Of a DNA stretch of 64,000 nt, positions 36,147 through 45,238 are shown piece by piece. The first letter of the stretch is position 1; each line of letters opens with the position of its first letter. Both the position numbers and the translations under genes were made by a program. The notes under the pieces were generated by a model that saw only the letters and a program-made list of their open reading frames with translations, searched no databases and had not been told where the DNA came from. The stretch comes from Gammaproteobacteria bacterium (GTDB lineage: Bacteria; Pseudomonadota; Gammaproteobacteria; Pseudomonadales; Cellvibrionaceae): the NCBI GenBank assembly GCA_021151625.1, contig JAGKWY010000017.1, forward strand, positions 1-64,000, read 5' to 3'.

Positions 36147-36176
36147 CTAGACCAGAAATGGTCGGGGGCTTTTTTA
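36147..36176 (+). terminator. Terminator-like hairpin at the island edge
   Basis: GACCA-GAAA-TGGTC with an outer CCC/GGG extension and a following TTTTTT run. It sits exactly where portal homology breaks off, and so marks a junction between prophage remnant and chromosome. Confidence 0.5.
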
Positions 36177-36216
36177 TTCATCACTAATACCCCACCACTT
36201 TACCAACCTCATTATT

Positions 36217-36317
36217 GATAATAAATCTCATTTGTGAGAATATCGCAAACTTATTTAACCCGCCCCGTTTCCTGCTGCAGTACGACTTTTAGCGCAAATA
36301 TCACAGCCATTTGTGAG
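36217..36317 (+). promoter_or_regulatory. Fur-like site and CATTTGTGAG direct repeats upstream of the TonB receptor
   Basis: GATAATAAATCTCATTT (36217-36233) matches about 12 of 19 positions of the Fur box. CATTTGTGAG occurs at 36229-36238 and again at 36308-36317, both followed by a TATCG-like sequence. Iron control of the receptor is plausible, and the repeats may bind a second regulator. Confidence 0.4.
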
Positions 36318-36364
36318 CTATCGGGGTGCGTATTGTTCACCCCCGCTTAAGGATGCATTTCCCT

Positions 36365-38533
36365 ATGTTCAGCTCACTCAAAATACCGTGCGGTAAAACC
36401 CTGCTCTCCTGTTCTATAGCGCTCAGTGTTGCGGCTGCTCCTTTTACCCTTGCCCTAGAAGAGGCAGCAGAAAAAAAAGAACAGCAAACACCAGCAACCA
36501 AGCGCTTGAACACGGTAAAAATTACTGCCGATGCAGAGCCAGGTTCCAGTGCGCAATTGGAATATATAAAACAGGAAAGCACTTCAGGTGCACTGGGTAA
36601 TAAAACCATTCTGGATACGCCTTTCTCGGTTACTGTTGTCGATAGCAAAGAAATTACCGAGCGCGGTGCTAAATCTATAGGGCAGATTTTTGTTAACGAT
36701 GCATCAGTGTATGCTCCCACGCCCTCATCGCAAACCGATTGGTGGGGAACACAAATTCGCGGTTTACCAGTGCGCAACTTTTACATCGATGATGTTCCAA
36801 TGCTGTTGTATTGGGGCGGCGATTTCCCTACTGAAGCAGCTGAAAGTGTTACAGCGTTGAAAGGTTTAACTGGATTTATGTATGGTTTTGGTGAACCAGG
36901 TGGGGCCATTAGTTACAAGACCAAACGCCCTACAGCAACACCGGAAACATCGTTAAATTTTGGCTATCGCAATGCGAGTTTGCTTGCTGCCCATGTCGAC
37001 ACCAGCAACAACATAGGCGATGACTTTGCATTTCGCACCAACCTGTTTACTGAACAAGGCACTGCTTATAATGCGGCTGAAATCAGCCGCACTGTAGCTT
37101 CTCTGGCGGCTGATAAAAACTTTGGTGAATCACTCACCTGGTTCACCAATGTCGCTTACGAAAAAAATAAAAATGAAGGGGAGCCTTTGCAGTTTTATTT
37201 TTCCAGCTATGACGTAATTAGTAGCGGTGGCAAACTGCCGGATATCAATTACGATTACGACGATTTCAATATTGATAATTCGTATTACGAAACAGAAACC
37301 CTGATCGCTTCAACCGGCCTGGAATGGCAATTGGCGCAAGACTGGGCGCTGCAATACAAACTGGGTTTTTCACGCAAAGACCATAAATCCAATAAATCCT
37401 TTGCTTATTTGTTAAATAGACAAGGTGATTATGAAGGCTATTCCTATAATTTCGCCGGCAAGCTGGATAATTTATTTAATCAAATTATGGTGCAAGGTGA
37501 TGTTGCGACTGGCGATATAAACCATGAAATTGTCGTTGGTGTGGGCGCACAAAAATTTGAAGAGAGATGGGGCACTGACTGGTACTGGGAAAATGACTTC
37601 AATGGCAATATCCATGAAGAGCAAACGTTCCGCATGACCCGAGTTCCAGATTTTTCACTGGAATCAAAACCGAGCTTTGATGCCAGTGAATCCTACGCTT
37701 TTGCCAGCGACACCATTCACTTCAACGAGCAATGGCAAACTATTATTGGATTGCGCTATACCGACTACGATTTGAAAGACCCCAGTTACCAAACCAAAGA
37801 AACTACACCAACCCTAGCGCTAATTTATAAACCGGATGAGCAAACCAGTATTTACGCGAGTTATGTGGAAGGAATGGAACGGGGAACGCGCGTTGGGCCA
37901 ACTTATGCGAACGCCGGTGAATTGCTTGATGCCACTGTTTCCAACCAATTTGAAACAGGTATTAAACATGCAGCGGGCAAACTTAATTACACACTGGCGT
38001 TGTTCCGCGTTGAGCGCTCTAATCAAATGGATGAATGGCGCACTACCAGCGAGTTACCTTATTTGACCCAGGACGGCCTGGAAATTTACCAGGGTATTGA
38101 GTTTTCAACTGCCTATGTTGTTACTGATCAATTAAATCTGGGGTTCAGTGCACTTTATCTGGATGGTGCTATCGACAAGGTTTCAGAGGCTAACGCCGCA
38201 CTTGAAGGCAATGACCCCTCCTATGCGTCTGATTGGCAGTTAGTGGGTAACTTCGAATATCGTCTCGCAAGTATTGAAGGACTTAAACTCCACGGCAACC
38301 TGCGTTACTTCGGAAAATCCTATACCAGCATTGAAAATAATCTCACACTACCCGCATACACCATCGCCAATGCCGGTACCAGTTACGATTTTGAAATGCT
38401 GGGTAACGCCTGGACACTAAATGCCAACATCAACAACTTGTTTAATAAAAAATATTGGGCAGGTGGTGGATGGTCATCGGGCAACATGGGCGAAGAGCGC
38501 AATATTTCGCTGGGGTTAAATACAAAATTCTAA
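36365..38533 (+). CDS. TonB-dependent siderophore receptor
   Basis: Outer-membrane 22-strand receptor with N-terminal plug. I start at ATG 36365 (AAGG 12 bases upstream), giving 722 aa with a signal peptide (LLSCSIALSVAAAPFTLA). The plug shows TPFSVTVVDSKEITERGA, GTQIRGLPVRNFYIDDVPML and GFGEPGGAISYKTKRPT. The barrel ends in NINNLFNKKYWAGGG and a terminal phenylalanine (LGLNTKF). It resembles ferric-siderophore receptors of the FhuE/FpvA type. No siderophore synthesis or ABC importer genes are nearby. Confidence 0.92.
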   Translation: MFSSLKIPCGKTLLSCSIALSVAAAPFTLALEEAAEKKEQQTPATKRLNTVKITADAEPGSSAQLEYIKQESTSGALGNKTILDTPFSVTVVDSKEITERGAKSIGQIFVNDASVYAPTPSSQTDWWGTQIRGLPVRNFYIDDVPMLLYWGGDFPTEAAESVTALKGLTGFMYGFGEPGGAISYKTKRPTATPETSLNFGYRNASLLAAHVDTSNNIGDDFAFRTNLFTEQGTAYNAAEISRTVASLAADKNFGESLTWFTNVAYEKNKNEGEPLQFYFSSYDVISSGGKLPDINYDYDDFNIDNSYYETETLIASTGLEWQLAQDWALQYKLGFSRKDHKSNKSFAYLLNRQGDYEGYSYNFAGKLDNLFNQIMVQGDVATGDINHEIVVGVGAQKFEERWGTDWYWENDFNGNIHEEQTFRMTRVPDFSLESKPSFDASESYAFASDTIHFNEQWQTIIGLRYTDYDLKDPSYQTKETTPTLALIYKPDEQTSIYASYVEGMERGTRVGPTYANAGELLDATVSNQFETGIKHAAGKLNYTLALFRVERSNQMDEWRTTSELPYLTQDGLEIYQGIEFSTAYVVTDQLNLGFSALYLDGAIDKVSEANAALEGNDPSYASDWQLVGNFEYRLASIEGLKLHGNLRYFGKSYTSIENNLTLPAYTIANAGTSYDFEMLGNAWTLNANINNLFNKKYWAGGGWSSGNMGEERNISLGLNTKF

Positions 38534-38563
38534 TCAGGTAATTCACCAATAATCACTCGCTCG

Positions 38564-38944
38564 TTAAGCTTCCGGGCGAGTCACTAAAAAACTGGCGACG
38601 GCGATAAAAATAACCGCCGTTGCCGCCAATATTCCCCAATGCATTCCCATCAAACATAAACCAATCCAGCTCAGGCTCATGGTGATACACGCGAGCCATT
38701 TTGCCGTGCGCGGTACTGCACCTTTGGTGTGCCAGGCGAGTAGTAGCGGGCCAATTTGCGGATGGCTCCAGATCCAGCGATGCAAGCGCGGCGAACCTTT
38801 GGGGGCAGCCCAGGCGGCGATAAGTACGAAGGGTGTAGTCGGCAGAAGCGGCAGGAATAACCCCACAATACCCAGCGCCAGGGTTATCCCGGCAAGGGCG
38901 GCATAAGCCATACGCACTAGCGACCAGGATTCAGTTTTTTCCAT
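38564..38944 (-). CDS. YbaN family (DUF454) membrane protein
   Basis: A 126-aa inner-membrane protein with about four helices and the DUF454 pattern GLFLPLLPTTPFVLIAAWAA followed by KGSPRLHRWIWSHPQIGPLL. It is convergent with the TonB receptor. Function of the family is unknown. Confidence 0.88.
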   Translation of the reverse strand: MEKTESWSLVRMAYAALAGITLALGIVGLFLPLLPTTPFVLIAAWAAPKGSPRLHRWIWSHPQIGPLLLAWHTKGAVPRTAKWLACITMSLSWIGLCLMGMHWGILAATAVIFIAVASFLVTRPEA

Positions 38945-39123
38945 ACCAATTTATCCATTACCAAAATAGTTAAACTATTGATTATCCAGTCCGCCACCAG
39001 TTTACCTGGGGGGCTGCAATTTTTTATAGACGCTGCCCTGCCCTTACGCAACTGATTTTTCTTGTCACAAGCTATAGGAGCCGCCCGCTATAATGCGTAC
39101 TGTTCCGGTTTGAAGAGCCAATT

Positions 39124-39732
39124 ATGTCTTACACCATTCTTGCGGTTCCGGTTGAATCCACCACTGAAGAAAAAAATAGCGATTTTTTAACTTTTCTTCA
39201 CCCTGTCACTTCACGTGAGGAAGCTATGGCGCTGGTGGAAATCTATCGCCAGCAATATCCCGATGCCAACCATGTGTGCTGGGCTTATGTGATTGGCAAT
39301 ACCCGCCAGCCACAAACCCAGGCCTTCAGCGATGATGGCGAACCTTCGGGTACCGCCGGCAAGCCCATGCTGCATGTATTGACCGAACGCGATGTGGGCA
39401 ACTCACTGGCCGTGGTGGTGCGTTATTTTGGCGGGGTGAAGCTGGGGGCTGGCGGTCTGGTGCGCGCTTATTCGGGGGCAGTATCCAACGCGGTGAACCG
39501 CGCTGAGTTACGCGCTGTGATTCCATGCATAGAACTAGAGATCGCTGTGGATTTTTCCCGGGAAACCAGAATTCGCCATCTGGTAAACCAATTCCAGGGC
39601 CAGATTCTGTCAGTAGACTATGGGGCGGAGGTGAACTTGCAGATTAGTCTTGCCGTCTCACAACTGGCTTCATTCAAACAACTGGTAGTGAATGAAACAG
39701 CAGGTAATGTGCGGATAGCTGAAAAAATTTAA
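39124..39732 (+). CDS. YigZ/IMPACT family protein
   Basis: A 202-aa protein of the UPF0029/IMPACT family. Features: ESTTEEKNSDFLTFLHPV at the start, NHVCWAYVIG, and the signature segment DDGEPSGTAGKPML and VVVRYFGGVKLGAGGLVRAY; a C-terminal DUF1949-like domain follows. Full length for the family. Biochemical role in bacteria is unsettled (translation-related). Confidence 0.92.
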   Translation: MSYTILAVPVESTTEEKNSDFLTFLHPVTSREEAMALVEIYRQQYPDANHVCWAYVIGNTRQPQTQAFSDDGEPSGTAGKPMLHVLTERDVGNSLAVVVRYFGGVKLGAGGLVRAYSGAVSNAVNRAELRAVIPCIELEIAVDFSRETRIRHLVNQFQGQILSVDYGAEVNLQISLAVSQLASFKQLVVNETAGNVRIAEKI

Positions 39733-39833
39733 TTATTTTTATCGCCCTGTCGAAATCCCTTAGCAGAGTTCGACTAAGGTGTAGAACATCCCCTAAACCT
39801 GTTAATTTCAATGCAATAGAAGGAGACAACTCT

Positions 39834-40691
39834 ATGAAAGTCATGGTAATGGTAAAAGCATCGCCCGGTTCCGAAGCAGGCAAAATGCCCAGTGCAGAAT
39901 TGCTCACGGCCATGGGCCAATTTAATGAAGAATTAGTCAAAGCCGGCATTATGGAATCAGGCGATGGTTTAAAACCCAGCAGCCAGGGTTACCGTATTCG
40001 CTTCAGTGGCGATAAGCGTGTAGTTACCACCGGCCCCTTTACTGAAACCAATGAATTAATCGCCGGCTACTGGATCTGGAATGTGAATTCCATGGAAGAA
40101 GCCATTGAGTGGGCAAAAAAATGCCCTAACCCCATGGACGACGAAGATTCCGATATTGAAATCCGCACCTTTTATTCCATGGAGGATTTTGCCGAAGCCG
40201 ATGTAGATGGCAAAGCCGCGGCCCATGAAAACACATTGCGCCAGACAATTGCGATGCAAAAAGTGGAGGTCCAGAATTATTTATTTTTCTCTGGCCGCTG
40301 CGATGAAGCCCTGGCGTTTTACAAACAACATTTAAGCGCGGAGATTAAATTCTTAATTCGCTTTAACGAAAGCCCAGAGCCAATGCCCGAGGGCATGTTG
40401 CAATCCGGCTTTGAAAATAAAGTGATGCACGCCGAATTCAGTTTAGGCAATGTGCGAGTGATGGCTTCCGACGGTTGCAACGATGTGGAAAAATTCAGTG
40501 GCTTCCGCCTCGCACTGTCTGTGCCCACTGAAGAAGAAACTCGCCGTATTTTTAACGCCCTCGCCAGCGATGGCGGTAAAGTGGATATGCCACTGACGAA
40601 AACCTTCTGGTCGCCGCTCTATGGTCAGGTGACCGATAAGTTTGGTGTAGGCTGGATGTTGATGATTCCTGGCGAAGAAGCCCCGCAATAA
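39834..40691 (+). CDS. YCII domain fused to a PhnB-like VOC domain
   Basis: A 285-aa two-domain protein. Residues 1-130 are a YCII-related domain (MVKASPGSEAGKMPSAELL, VVTTGPFTETNELIAGYWIW). Residues 145-283 are a PhnB/glyoxalase-like (VOC) domain (QNYLFFSGRCDEALAFYKQH, PLTKTFWSPLYGQVTDKFGV, GWMLMIP). These are more often separate neighbouring genes, often with an ECF sigma factor. It has a good ribosome site (AGGAG). Likely a small-molecule binding protein; substrate unknown. Confidence 0.87.
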   Translation: MKVMVMVKASPGSEAGKMPSAELLTAMGQFNEELVKAGIMESGDGLKPSSQGYRIRFSGDKRVVTTGPFTETNELIAGYWIWNVNSMEEAIEWAKKCPNPMDDEDSDIEIRTFYSMEDFAEADVDGKAAAHENTLRQTIAMQKVEVQNYLFFSGRCDEALAFYKQHLSAEIKFLIRFNESPEPMPEGMLQSGFENKVMHAEFSLGNVRVMASDGCNDVEKFSGFRLALSVPTEEETRRIFNALASDGGKVDMPLTKTFWSPLYGQVTDKFGVGWMLMIPGEEAPQ

Positions 40692-40704
40692 AACGCTGCA
40701 AGAT

Positions 40705-40730
40705 CCCTCGGTCAGTTAACTGATCGAGGG
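40705..40730. repeat. 26-bp palindrome between convergent genes
   Basis: CCCTCGGTCAGTT / AACTGATCGAGGG is nearly perfect with no loop. It lies 14 bp after the YCII-VOC gene and before the end of the convergent PEP-CTERM gene. It may terminate transcription despite lacking a T-run. Confidence 0.55.
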
Positions 40731-40765
40731 GTCATTAGCGAAGCAAAAAAGCATACCGAAAACAA

Positions 40766-41410
40766 TTAATCCTTTCGCACCAAAATACCCTGCCCTGAAC
40801 GCCTGACAAGTAGCAACAAGATCAAGGGCAAAATCAGTAACAATGATCGGGGTTCAGGTAATTCAATCACCTCAAAGGTTAAATTATCAACCACCGCTCC
40901 TGTTCTCATACCGTAGAAGGTCCCCAATGAAATACTGGTAATACCTGCCGGGGCGTAAAAACTAACAAATTGATCAGCAATATATGGGGTGTCGTCAAAA
41001 GGCCCTGCATAACCAGAGGTTTTTTTAGTTTGGCTCCAACCATTATTGCCTGACGCCGTTAAAAATACGGCCTGCTCAAGAACCGCATTAATATACATAC
41101 TTACTCTGGTAGGAAAATTATCAACAAAAAAGAGCGTGAGCGTTAAGCTACCCAGCAGTTGATTATCGTTAGAGCCGTCAGCCCGCTTTTCTCCAACCAA
41201 ATAGCCACTATCAATCACCAATCCTTTATCGCGATATTGATCTGTTAAGGGATGATCACAAAAGCAACCCCACTCAGGATCGTGATAAACCTCAATATCA
41301 TCAAAATCAATAACAACGGCGCCCACATTGCCAGAAAAAATTACAACGACTCCTGTCAAAATGACACATAGATTTTTAACCAATGCCTGGAATAACGCAC
41401 TTTTGCTCAT
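40766..41410 (-). CDS. Second PEP-CTERM-like exported protein
   Basis: A 214-aa exported protein with signal peptide (VILTGVVVIFSGNVGAVV), a beta-sandwich-like body (DFDDIEVYHDPEWGCFCDHP, LLGSLTLTLFFVDNF) and a C-terminal LPEPRSLLLILPLILLLLVR sorting tail. The motif is a slightly divergent PEP-CTERM. It is unrelated in its body to the PEP-CTERM protein at 30,849. Confidence 0.75.
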   Translation of the reverse strand: MSKSALFQALVKNLCVILTGVVVIFSGNVGAVVIDFDDIEVYHDPEWGCFCDHPLTDQYRDKGLVIDSGYLVGEKRADGSNDNQLLGSLTLTLFFVDNFPTRVSMYINAVLEQAVFLTASGNNGWSQTKKTSGYAGPFDDTPYIADQFVSFYAPAGITSISLGTFYGMRTGAVVDNLTFEVIELPEPRSLLLILPLILLLLVRRSGQGILVRKD

Positions 41411-41529
41411 AAATCCCTCCAGATTATTGCGTCGTAGAGTTAAAGTCAGATCAGGACTTTATTGCTAGCAACAAGGACGCCAATTATTTGCTTCCGCAAC
41501 CTACAAAACACAGGGAAAAATATCCCCAT

Positions 41530-41566
41530 GTGTCCACTGCCATTAACGGACACGCGAATCGGACAC
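41530..41566 (+). promoter_or_regulatory. GTGTCC/GGACAC dyad: likely activator sites for the sigma-54 promoter
   Basis: GTGTCC (41530-41535) and GGACAC (41548-41553) form an inverted repeat with 12 bp between, and GGACAC occurs again at 41561-41566. The dyad lies 65-90 bp upstream of the -24 element, suitable for an NtrC-type activator such as the one encoded at 46,565. Confidence 0.55.
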
Positions 41567-41619
41567 CGATGCGCTCAGCAAAAAATAAAAAACCCAATAA
41601 AATCAAAACATTGTGATTT

Positions 41620-41635
41620 TGGCATTAGCAGTGCA
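41620..41635 (+). promoter_or_regulatory. Sigma-54 (-24/-12) promoter of the ABC efflux operon
   Basis: TGGCATTAGCAGTGCA has GG at 41621-41622 and GC at 41633-41634 separated by exactly 10 bp, the invariant sigma-54 spacing, in a TTTTGGCA-N-TGCAAT context. Transcription would begin near 41,646, about 60 bp before the adaptor start. Confidence 0.7.
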
Positions 41636-41704
41636 ATAACACTCGCACTGCCCCATCGAATACCCGGCAGTATCAATAAGTACAACTCAGCCAGGAATTT
41701 GGTA

Positions 41705-43030
41705 ATGACCAGCAATAGCATTCCCCTTGATCACTCAGCGACAAGCTCAGCAAAGGGAATTCAAGGTACAGATCTACAGGACGTTCAATTACCGGGGCAG
41801 CGTTTTAGACTGAATCAAATTAAGGTAATTATTGTTTTACTCATGGTGCTCGCGGCAATTGTTGCACTCTGCGTATTCACTTGGCGGGAACAATTACAAA
41901 CCGACCGGCGCCTGGTGCGCAGTGAATTGCTATTGGCACAAGTGACGCGCGGTGATTTACGCCGGGAGATTTCCGCCCAGGGCAGAATAGTGGTTGCCAA
42001 TAGCCCCACACTTTACAGCAGCGCCGATGGCATAGTGACCTATCAAGTAAAAGCCGGGGACAAGGTTACGCAAGGACAATTATTGTTGAGTGTAGAAAGC
42101 CCTGCCCTTTCCAGTCGCTATCAACAAGCCAATGCGGTGCTGGCACGCTTGCAAAATGAATTGGCTGGTCGAGAGATAGCAGCACAAAAAAGCCAACTGG
42201 AGGCACAACAAGCATTGCAATTTGCCGAATTAATGTTGCGCAATGCACAGCGCGATTTTGGGCGCTACCAACTCGGGCTAACAAAAGGTTTTGTATCGCA
42301 ACAGGAATTTGATCGTGCCGAGGAAAATCTGCGCGTTGCCGAATTAAAAGCACAGCAGGCCCCGGAGCAATTAACCTTGATTACCCAGGTGAGTAAAACT
42401 GAAATACAAAACACCGCTAAACAGATAGAAGAACAGCAAGCCGTTGTCGATGAACTCGCGCGCGAAGTCAGTGCGCTACAGGTGAAATCTCCGGTGGATG
42501 CCATGGTAGGAAACCTGGCGCTCAATCAAAAAAGTGCAGTTGCCATGCATCAGGCATTAATTACCGTTATTGACCTCTCCCATTACGAAGTGGAAATAGA
42601 AGTCCCGGAAAACTACGCACCAGAATTAGTGCCAGAAATGGCTGCCGAAATAAAACTCGATAACAATTTTTACCAGGGCGCCATTACTGCCATAGCGCCA
42701 GAGGTCAATGCCGGCCAGGTGAAAGTACGTTTGCATTTCAGCGATGACGAGCCGCAACAGTTGCGTCAGAACCAGCGCATTACTGCTGTCATCTTATTGG
42801 AAGTGCGCGAAGATGTTTTAAAACTGCCACGCGGCCTTTACGCAGATTTGGATAATGGCACAAGTGTCTTTAAAGTGAGCGGTAACAAAGCCATAAAAAC
42901 ACCGATAAGCTACGGCGTGTGGGGGTTAAATGATATTGAAATTACCAGTGGGTTGGCTCTGGGGGATGAGATAATAGTTTCCGATACATCGGGCTTTCGC
43001 GATGCGCAATCGCTGTATTTACGCCCCTAA
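41705..43030 (+). CDS. ABC-efflux periplasmic adaptor (HlyD/MacA-like)
   Basis: Membrane-fusion protein, 441 aa from ATG 41705 (AGGAA 8 bases upstream). A cytoplasmic N-terminus of about 40 residues precedes one membrane helix (VIIVLLMVLAAIVALCVF). A lipoyl half (VTYQVKAGDKVTQGQLLLSV) and a long coiled-coil hairpin (about residues 125-260) follow, then the second lipoyl half (VKSPVDAMVGNLALNQKSAV) and barrel. An extended frame from 41462 would cover the sigma-54 promoter and is rejected. It is followed by ATPase and permease genes of a MacB-type exporter. Confidence 0.9.
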   Translation: MTSNSIPLDHSATSSAKGIQGTDLQDVQLPGQRFRLNQIKVIIVLLMVLAAIVALCVFTWREQLQTDRRLVRSELLLAQVTRGDLRREISAQGRIVVANSPTLYSSADGIVTYQVKAGDKVTQGQLLLSVESPALSSRYQQANAVLARLQNELAGREIAAQKSQLEAQQALQFAELMLRNAQRDFGRYQLGLTKGFVSQQEFDRAEENLRVAELKAQQAPEQLTLITQVSKTEIQNTAKQIEEQQAVVDELAREVSALQVKSPVDAMVGNLALNQKSAVAMHQALITVIDLSHYEVEIEVPENYAPELVPEMAAEIKLDNNFYQGAITAIAPEVNAGQVKVRLHFSDDEPQQLRQNQRITAVILLEVREDVLKLPRGLYADLDNGTSVFKVSGNKAIKTPISYGVWGLNDIEITSGLALGDEIIVSDTSGFRDAQSLYLRP

Positions 43031-43128
43031 CGCCCAACTCCAGAAACGCACAACGTCAAACATGCACAAAATAAAACACGCACAATTAAAAACACCTGGA
43101 ACACAACACAAATAGGCGAGTGGAACAA

Positions 43129-43851
43129 ATGAATCAGGCGCAGATAAAAAACAGTACACAAACGGCAAAAACCCTGTTCGCGATGGAAAACATTAGCAAG
43201 GTTTATCGCACCGAGCTGATTGAAACCCATGCCTTGCGCGATTTCAGTTTGCAAGTCAACGAAGGCGAGTTTGTCGCTATTACCGGGCCATCGGGTTCCG
43301 GGAAAACCACTTTTCTGAATATTGCCGGGCTACTGGAAACTTACAACTCTGGCGATTATTTTCTGGATGGCATTAACACGCGCGCGTTAAACGATAACCA
43401 GTTATCCCACTTACGAAACACCAAAATTGGTTTTGTATTTCAGGGGTTTAATTTAATTCCCGATTTAAATGCCTATGACAATATCGAAGTGCCACTGCGC
43501 TACCGCAATATGCACCGCAGCGAACGCAAAGAGCGTGTGCAACAGGCGCTGGCACGTGTGGGGCTGGAGTCGCGCGCGCAACATTTCCCGGCGCAATTAT
43601 CCGGCGGCCAACAACAGCGTATTGCAGTTGCGCGCGCGATAGCGGGATCACCGGCATTTATTCTCGCCGACGAACCCACCGGCAACCTGGACTCCCTAAT
43701 GGCACGGCAGGTAATGGAACTGCTGGAGGATATTAATGACCAGGGTACCACCATCATTATGGTGACTCATGACCAGGATCTGGCGCGCCGCACCCAACGC
43801 CACATCCAGATTATCGATGGGCAGGTTACTGAAGTGTTTAAACACGTTTAA
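43129..43851 (+). CDS. ABC transporter ATP-binding protein (MacB/LolD type)
   Basis: A 240-aa ATPase of the MacB/LolD subfamily. Walker A is GPSGSGKTT, the Q-loop is FVFQGFNLIPDLNAYDNI, the signature is LSGGQQQRIAVARAI and Walker B with catalytic Glu is FILADEPTGNLDS; the switch His is in MVTHDQDL. It powers the two permeases that follow. Confidence 0.96.
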   Translation: MNQAQIKNSTQTAKTLFAMENISKVYRTELIETHALRDFSLQVNEGEFVAITGPSGSGKTTFLNIAGLLETYNSGDYFLDGINTRALNDNQLSHLRNTKIGFVFQGFNLIPDLNAYDNIEVPLRYRNMHRSERKERVQQALARVGLESRAQHFPAQLSGGQQQRIAVARAIAGSPAFILADEPTGNLDSLMARQVMELLEDINDQGTTIIMVTHDQDLARRTQRHIQIIDGQVTEVFKHV

Positions 43852-43876
43852 GGCATCGCTATTTAAAGGAACAACT

Positions 43877-45238
43877 ATGTTTTGGTATCAACTTCAACTA
43901 GCGCTGCGCTCCATTCGCAAAGCACTGATACTCAGTAGCGTAATGGTGTTTGTATTGGCGACGGGTGTTGCCATTACCACGATTAGTTACACCCACTATT
44001 ACCATTTAAAAAAGAATCCGCTCGCACATAAGGATGAGAACTTATTTTTACTGCAAACAGATTCCTGGGATGAAAAAAACCAGTACGAAAACACACCCAA
44101 CAAGCTGCCACCATTACATAGCTATAGAGATACCATGGGCCTGTTAGCCAGCGATATTCCGCTACGCAAAACAGCGATTACCAATTGGGGTGGATCTATT
44201 CACAACCCCGACTTGCAACAAAAAGCACTGTTTGTGCGCGGCCATATAACAACGCACGATTTTTTTAGCATGTTTGAACAGGAGTTTATTTACGGTGCCC
44301 CCTGGAGTGCAAGCGCCGACGAAAATTTTCAAAATGTCATTGTGATCAGTGAAGATATTAATCAAAAACTATTTGGTGGTGAAAATAGTATTGGTAAGTC
44401 AGTCGTTTACGAGAGCACCCAATACCAAATTGTGGGAGTAACAAAAAAGAAACTGCGCACCAACCCCACCTATGAAATTGCACTCTATCGCTGGCCCCAA
44501 CCGGATGCACAATTTTATTTTCCTATATCTATATTAAGAGCCACAGAATTTGGAGCCTGGATAAAGTATGAATGCCCGGTAGACACGCGTGATTACGGCT
44601 CCCACTGGTACCAACCACGCCTGATCAATAGCTGCACCTGGATCAGCCTGTGGTTTGAATTTGCAGGCGATCAGCAAAAAAATCAATTTGAAGGATTTGT
44701 GCGCAGTTATATCCAAAACCAAAAAGAACATGGCAATTACCCACGCCCGGTGCGCTTTGCCTTAACCAGCATTGGTGACTATATGGAGCTGAACCAGGCC
44801 GCCTACGATGAAGATAACACTAGTATTTATTTGGGATTCTTTACCCTGCTGGTTTGCACATTAAATTTTGTGGCACTGCTGCTGGCGAAATTTATGCGCG
44901 CGTTAGCAGAATCTGGGGTGCGCCGTGCACTGGGGGCAAACCGCCGGGCAATATTTATTCAGCACCTACTTGAAAGCACTGCATTGGGTGCAGCGGCTGG
45001 TGCACTGGGCGTAATCATGACCCTGGTTGGTTTGTGGTATGTGAAGCTCGCCTGGAAATCAGCGCCACCGCCAGCTAATGGTCTAATGGGGCCAGACAAT
45101 GTCGCACTTATGGAACCGGACCTGATCATACTGGCGAGCTGTATTGCCACCGCCTTGCTCGCCAGTATTTGTGCAGGGCTTTACCCTGCATGGCAAGCAT
45201 GCAAGGTTCCAGCGGCTAACTATCTAAAGATTCAATAG
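43877..45238 (+). CDS. ABC transporter permease (FtsX/MacB-like), first
   Basis: A 453-aa permease from ATG 43877 (AAAGGA upstream). It has one N-terminal helix (LILSSVMVFVLATGVAITTI), a large periplasmic MacB-PCD-like domain (about residues 45-315) and a C-terminal three-helix FtsX domain with ESGVRRALGANRRAIFIQHLLE and LASICAGLYPAWQACKVPA. It differs in sequence from the second permease, so the exporter is probably a heterodimer. Confidence 0.9.
   Translation: MFWYQLQLALRSIRKALILSSVMVFVLATGVAITTISYTHYYHLKKNPLAHKDENLFLLQTDSWDEKNQYENTPNKLPPLHSYRDTMGLLASDIPLRKTAITNWGGSIHNPDLQQKALFVRGHITTHDFFSMFEQEFIYGAPWSASADENFQNVIVISEDINQKLFGGENSIGKSVVYESTQYQIVGVTKKKLRTNPTYEIALYRWPQPDAQFYFPISILRATEFGAWIKYECPVDTRDYGSHWYQPRLINSCTWISLWFEFAGDQQKNQFEGFVRSYIQNQKEHGNYPRPVRFALTSIGDYMELNQAAYDEDNTSIYLGFFTLLVCTLNFVALLLAKFMRALAESGVRRALGANRRAIFIQHLLESTALGAAAGALGVIMTLVGLWYVKLAWKSAPPPANGLMGPDNVALMEPDLIILASCIATALLASICAGLYPAWQACKVPAANYLKIQ

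Noticed and set aside
41462..41704. N-terminal extension of the ABC adaptor
   Set aside because: The extension covers the sigma-54 promoter and dyads and has no adaptor similarity; the ATG at 41705 has a proper ribosome site.
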